Source: Marifrigoribacter sp047730175
GTDB taxonomy: Bacteria > Bacteroidota > Bacteroidia > Flavobacteriales > Flavobacteriaceae
Assembly: GCF_047730175.1 (NCBI RefSeq)
Contig: NZ_CP159833.1
Span: 2,046,001 to 2,110,000 of the forward strand
Reading direction: 5' to 3'
Length of the DNA: 64,000 bases
The position numbers and the translations under genes were made by a program. The notes beneath the pieces were generated by a model. It did no database searches and was not told the origin of the DNA. It was given only the letters and a program-made list of their open reading frames with translations. Numbering within the stretch: the stretch's first letter is position 1; each line of letters starts with the position of its first letter. Below are positions 61,601 through 64,000 of the stretch, in pieces.

Positions 61601-62362
61601 CTTATCACCCGTTCCTTCAAATTTTCTTTGTACTTGAGAAACATTTAAAGACTCCCCAAGAGAATCTTTAAGTTCATTCAACTCATTAGTAGTTAAATCA
61701 CGCCATTCTCCTTCCGGTAATTCCCCAAGGTTAATATTCATGATTCGGGTTCGTTTTAAAGCAACAACTTCATATCCTAAATATTCACACATTCTTCTAA
61801 TTTGCCGATTTAATCCTTGAATTAAAACAACTTTAAAAACAAAACGCCCAATTCGTTCAATTTCACATTTTTTAGTAACGGTATTTAATATAGGAATTCC
61901 ATTACTCATCCTTTTTAAGAAATCGTCTGTGATTCTACGATCAACAGTTACGATATATTCCTTTTCATGGCTATTTCCAGCTCTTAAAATTTTATTGACA
62001 ATATCACCATCATTTGTCATTAAAAGAAGTCCTTGACTAGGTTTATCTAATCTACCTATATGAAATATTCGTTCCTTATGATTAATAAAATCAACAACAT
62101 TTCCTTCAATTCTTTGATCTGTTGTACAAGTAATTCCAACAGGCTTATTTAAAGCGATATAAACTAATTCTTCCACCTTATTAAGAGATTGACCATTAAT
62201 TTTTATTTCATCTCCAGGCATCGTACGGTCTCCTAAAGTAGCAACTTGATCATTGATGGAAACTCGACCTTGTTCTATTAATTTATCTGCTTGACGTCTA
62301 GAACAAAAACCGCTATCACTAATAGCCTTATTTAAACGTTTAGAATCTGGATGATTTGTCAT
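61574..62362 (-). CDS. rluF: 23S rRNA pseudouridine(2604) synthase RluF
   Basis: This 262-residue protein has an N-terminal S4 domain (~8-62, RLNKAISDSGFCSRRQADKLIEQ) and a pseudouridine synthase domain with the catalytic Asp in GRLDKPSQGLLLMTNDG. RluB/RluF-type motifs KPVGITCTTDQRIEGNV and GLNRQIRRMCEYLGYEV follow. The KxSQGLL and C-terminal features favour RluF over RluB/RluE. A charged tail (EGTGDKQKKRPRTD) is added. It follows uvrB on the same strand by 8 bp, so the two are likely co-transcribed. Confidence 0.92.
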   Translation of the reverse strand: MTNHPDSKRLNKAISDSGFCSRRQADKLIEQGRVSINDQVATLGDRTMPGDEIKINGQSLNKVEELVYIALNKPVGITCTTDQRIEGNVVDFINHKERIFHIGRLDKPSQGLLLMTNDGDIVNKILRAGNSHEKEYIVTVDRRITDDFLKRMSNGIPILNTVTKKCEIERIGRFVFKVVLIQGLNRQIRRMCEYLGYEVVALKRTRIMNINLGELPEGEWRDLTTNELNELKDSLGESLNVSQVQRKFEGTGDKQKKRPRTD

Positions 62363-62370
62363 ATCAATTT

Positions 62371-64000
62371 TTAGGATTGAACTTCTTGAAGCTTTTGTTG
62401 TAATGATTTTATTCGATCTCTCAATTTAGCAGCCATTAAAAAATCAAGTTCTTTTGCAGATTTTTCCATGGCTTTTCTTGATTCTCTAATTTTCTTTTCA
62501 ATTTGAGCCTTTGTTAAATATTCTCCTTTTTTTTCAGCAGCTAAGCTTTCAGTAGTTTCAAAGGTATAAGCTTCTTGTTTCGATTTGGTTAAAGCATTTT
62601 CAAATGATTTTTTAATAGCTGTGGGTGTAATATTATTTGCGACATTATAAGCAATTTGTTTTTCTCTTCTATATTCTGTGGCGTCGATAGTTGCTTGCAT
62701 GCTTTTTGTAATTCTATCAGCATACATAATTGCCTTTCCATTTAAATTTCTAGCTGCTCGTCCAACAGTTTGCGTCAAAGAACGAGCACTTCTTAAAAAT
62801 CCTTCTTTATCAGCATCTAAAATTGCTACTAAAGAAACTTCAGGTAAATCAAGTCCTTCTCTTAATAAATTTACGCCGACTAATACATCAAAAAGACCTA
62901 AACGTAAATCTTGCATTATTTCAACACGTTCTAAGGTATCCACATCACTATGTATATATCGACTTCGCACATTAATTCTAGATAAATATTTAGTAAGCTC
63001 TTCGGCCATACGCTTGGTCAATGTTGTCACTAAAACACGTTCATCTTTTTCAATTCTTAATTGAATTTCCTCCAATAAATCATCTATTTGATTGAGGCTT
63101 GGTTTTACTTCAATCGGAGGATCTAAAAGACCAGTAGGTCGTATTACTTGTTCTACATAAACGCCTCCACTTTTTTCTAATTCATAATCTGCAGGAGTAG
63201 CACTTACGTAGATCACTTGATTTTGCATTGAAACAAACTCATCGAATTTTAATGGTCTGTTATCCATTGCTGCAGGTAATCTAAACCCATATTCCACAAG
63301 ATTTTCTTTACGAGATCGATCTCCACCGTACATTGCAGATACTTGAGATACAGAAACATGACTTTCATCTACAATCATTAAATAATCATCTGGAAAGAAA
63401 TCTAACAAACAAAAAGGACGAGTTCCTGGTAATCTTTTATCTAGATATCGAGAGTAATTTTCTATCCCACTACAATACCCTAATTCACGAATCATTTCGA
63501 GGTCAAAGTTGGTGCGCTCTTCTAATCTTTTAGCTTCTAAATGTTTTCCTATTTCTTTAAAATAATCTATTTGTTTTACCAAATCATCCTGAATATCTTT
63601 AATTGCCTCTTGCAACACATCTGGAGAGGTAACAAACATATTTGCAGGATATATATTTAATAGTTCATATTTTTCGATAACCTCATTGGTCTGAACATTA
63701 AATATTTCAATTTCTTCAATTTCATCACCAAAAAAATGAATTCTATATGCATCATCTGCATAACTTGGAAATACATCTACGGTATCTCCTTTTATTCTGA
63801 AATTCCCGTGGTTAAAATCAACTTCTGTTCTAGCATATAAACTTTGAACCAAACGGTGTAATAATTTTGTTCTGGAAATAATTTGACCTTGCTTAAGCTT
63901 AATTACATTTTTTTGAAATTCTACAGGATTTCCAATTCCATAGATACAAGAAACAGAAGCAACCACAATAATATCTCTTCTTCCAGAAAGTAATGATGAA
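62371..64000 (-). CDS. uvrB: Excinuclease ABC subunit UvrB, N-terminus outside window
   Basis: About 542 C-terminal residues of the ~660-residue UvrB are visible; the frame is open to the window edge (SSLLSGRRDIIVVASVSCIYG). It lacks the first ~120 residues with Walker A. Present are SCIYGIGNP, the DEAD-like box (LMIVDESHVSV), helicase motifs YVSATPADYELEKSGG, VTTLTKRMAEELTKYL, HSDVDTLERVEIM, LLREGLDLPEVSLVAILDAD, QTVGRAARN, and the UvrC-binding UVR domain at the C-terminus (MEKSAKELDFLMAAKLRD). It performs damage verification in nucleotide excision repair. Confidence 0.97.
   Translation of the reverse strand, partial: SSLLSGRRDIIVVASVSCIYGIGNPVEFQKNVIKLKQGQIISRTKLLHRLVQSLYARTEVDFNHGNFRIKGDTVDVFPSYADDAYRIHFFGDEIEEIEIFNVQTNEVIEKYELLNIYPANMFVTSPDVLQEAIKDIQDDLVKQIDYFKEIGKHLEAKRLEERTNFDLEMIRELGYCSGIENYSRYLDKRLPGTRPFCLLDFFPDDYLMIVDESHVSVSQVSAMYGGDRSRKENLVEYGFRLPAAMDNRPLKFDEFVSMQNQVIYVSATPADYELEKSGGVYVEQVIRPTGLLDPPIEVKPSLNQIDDLLEEIQLRIEKDERVLVTTLTKRMAEELTKYLSRINVRSRYIHSDVDTLERVEIMQDLRLGLFDVLVGVNLLREGLDLPEVSLVAILDADKEGFLRSARSLTQTVGRAARNLNGKAIMYADRITKSMQATIDATEYRREKQIAYNVANNITPTAIKKSFENALTKSKQEAYTFETTESLAAEKKGEYLTKAQIEKKIRESRKAMEKSAKELDFLMAAKLRDRIKSLQQKLQEVQS

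Overview
The window comes from a low-GC member of the Bacteroidota, almost certainly a marine-type Flavobacteriaceae. This is supported by several C-terminal type IX secretion (T9SS) sorting domains, a PorP/SprF protein, an outer-membrane receptor with a carboxypeptidase-like N-terminal domain, DUF4369, SurA-rich gene clusters, and many upstream elements matching the Bacteroidota -7 promoter motif TAnnTTTG. The species cannot be named from sequence alone. I found no tRNA, rRNA, CRISPR array, prophage or insertion sequence.

Region 1 (1-11.3 kb) is the most distinctive. It holds a giant exported adhesin whose N-terminus has two DUF3494 (ice-binding-like) domains. These are followed by twelve ~124-residue repeats, seven of them apparently identical at the DNA level, then five ~142-residue Asp-rich repeats and a type B T9SS sorting domain. 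A PorP/SprF outer-membrane protein and a TPR-PD40-OmpA protein follow, so the three genes look like one surface-display module.

Region 2 (11.3-19.6 kb) holds idi, queD, manA, a DUF4369 lipoprotein, a DUF819 transporter, an FkbM methyltransferase, an SPFH-Arc operon with a near-perfect operator palindrome on its promoter, an S1/P1 nuclease, and an AlkB/DoxX pair. Region 3 (19.6-32 kb) holds a broken FG-GAP repeat gene, htpG, fabH, a TonB-receptor-type barrel with a possible RNA leader, a CoA-binding protein, a sodium:solute symporter, and a secreted BNR/sortilin-like protein.

Region 4 (32-46 kb) holds recR, a glycosyltransferase, a 2-oxoacid dehydrogenase E2, a TPR-adenylate cyclase, a putative secreted gluzincin, a TRM11-like methyltransferase, HMG-CoA lyase, a 5'-nucleotidase lipoprotein, a haem-binding/FMN-binding/membrane protein group, and guaB. 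Region 5 (45.7-64 kb) holds an OmpH/Skp chaperone, three overlapping SurA-type foldases with a MoxR ATPase, aconitase, a nucleotidyltransferase, a TAT-type Gfo/Idh/MocA oxidoreductase, a TlpA thioredoxin, a beta-lactamase-like hydrolase, sucC, small conserved genes, rluF and the 3' part of uvrB.

The best candidates for something undescribed are the ice-binding-like repeat adhesin module, the SPFH operator, the leader upstream of the TonB-type receptor, a promoter-to-terminator interval at 61.44-61.60 kb that may be a small RNA, and a signal peptide displaced by an A9 tract in an FMN-binding gene. All functional statements come from reading motifs; no database search was run.
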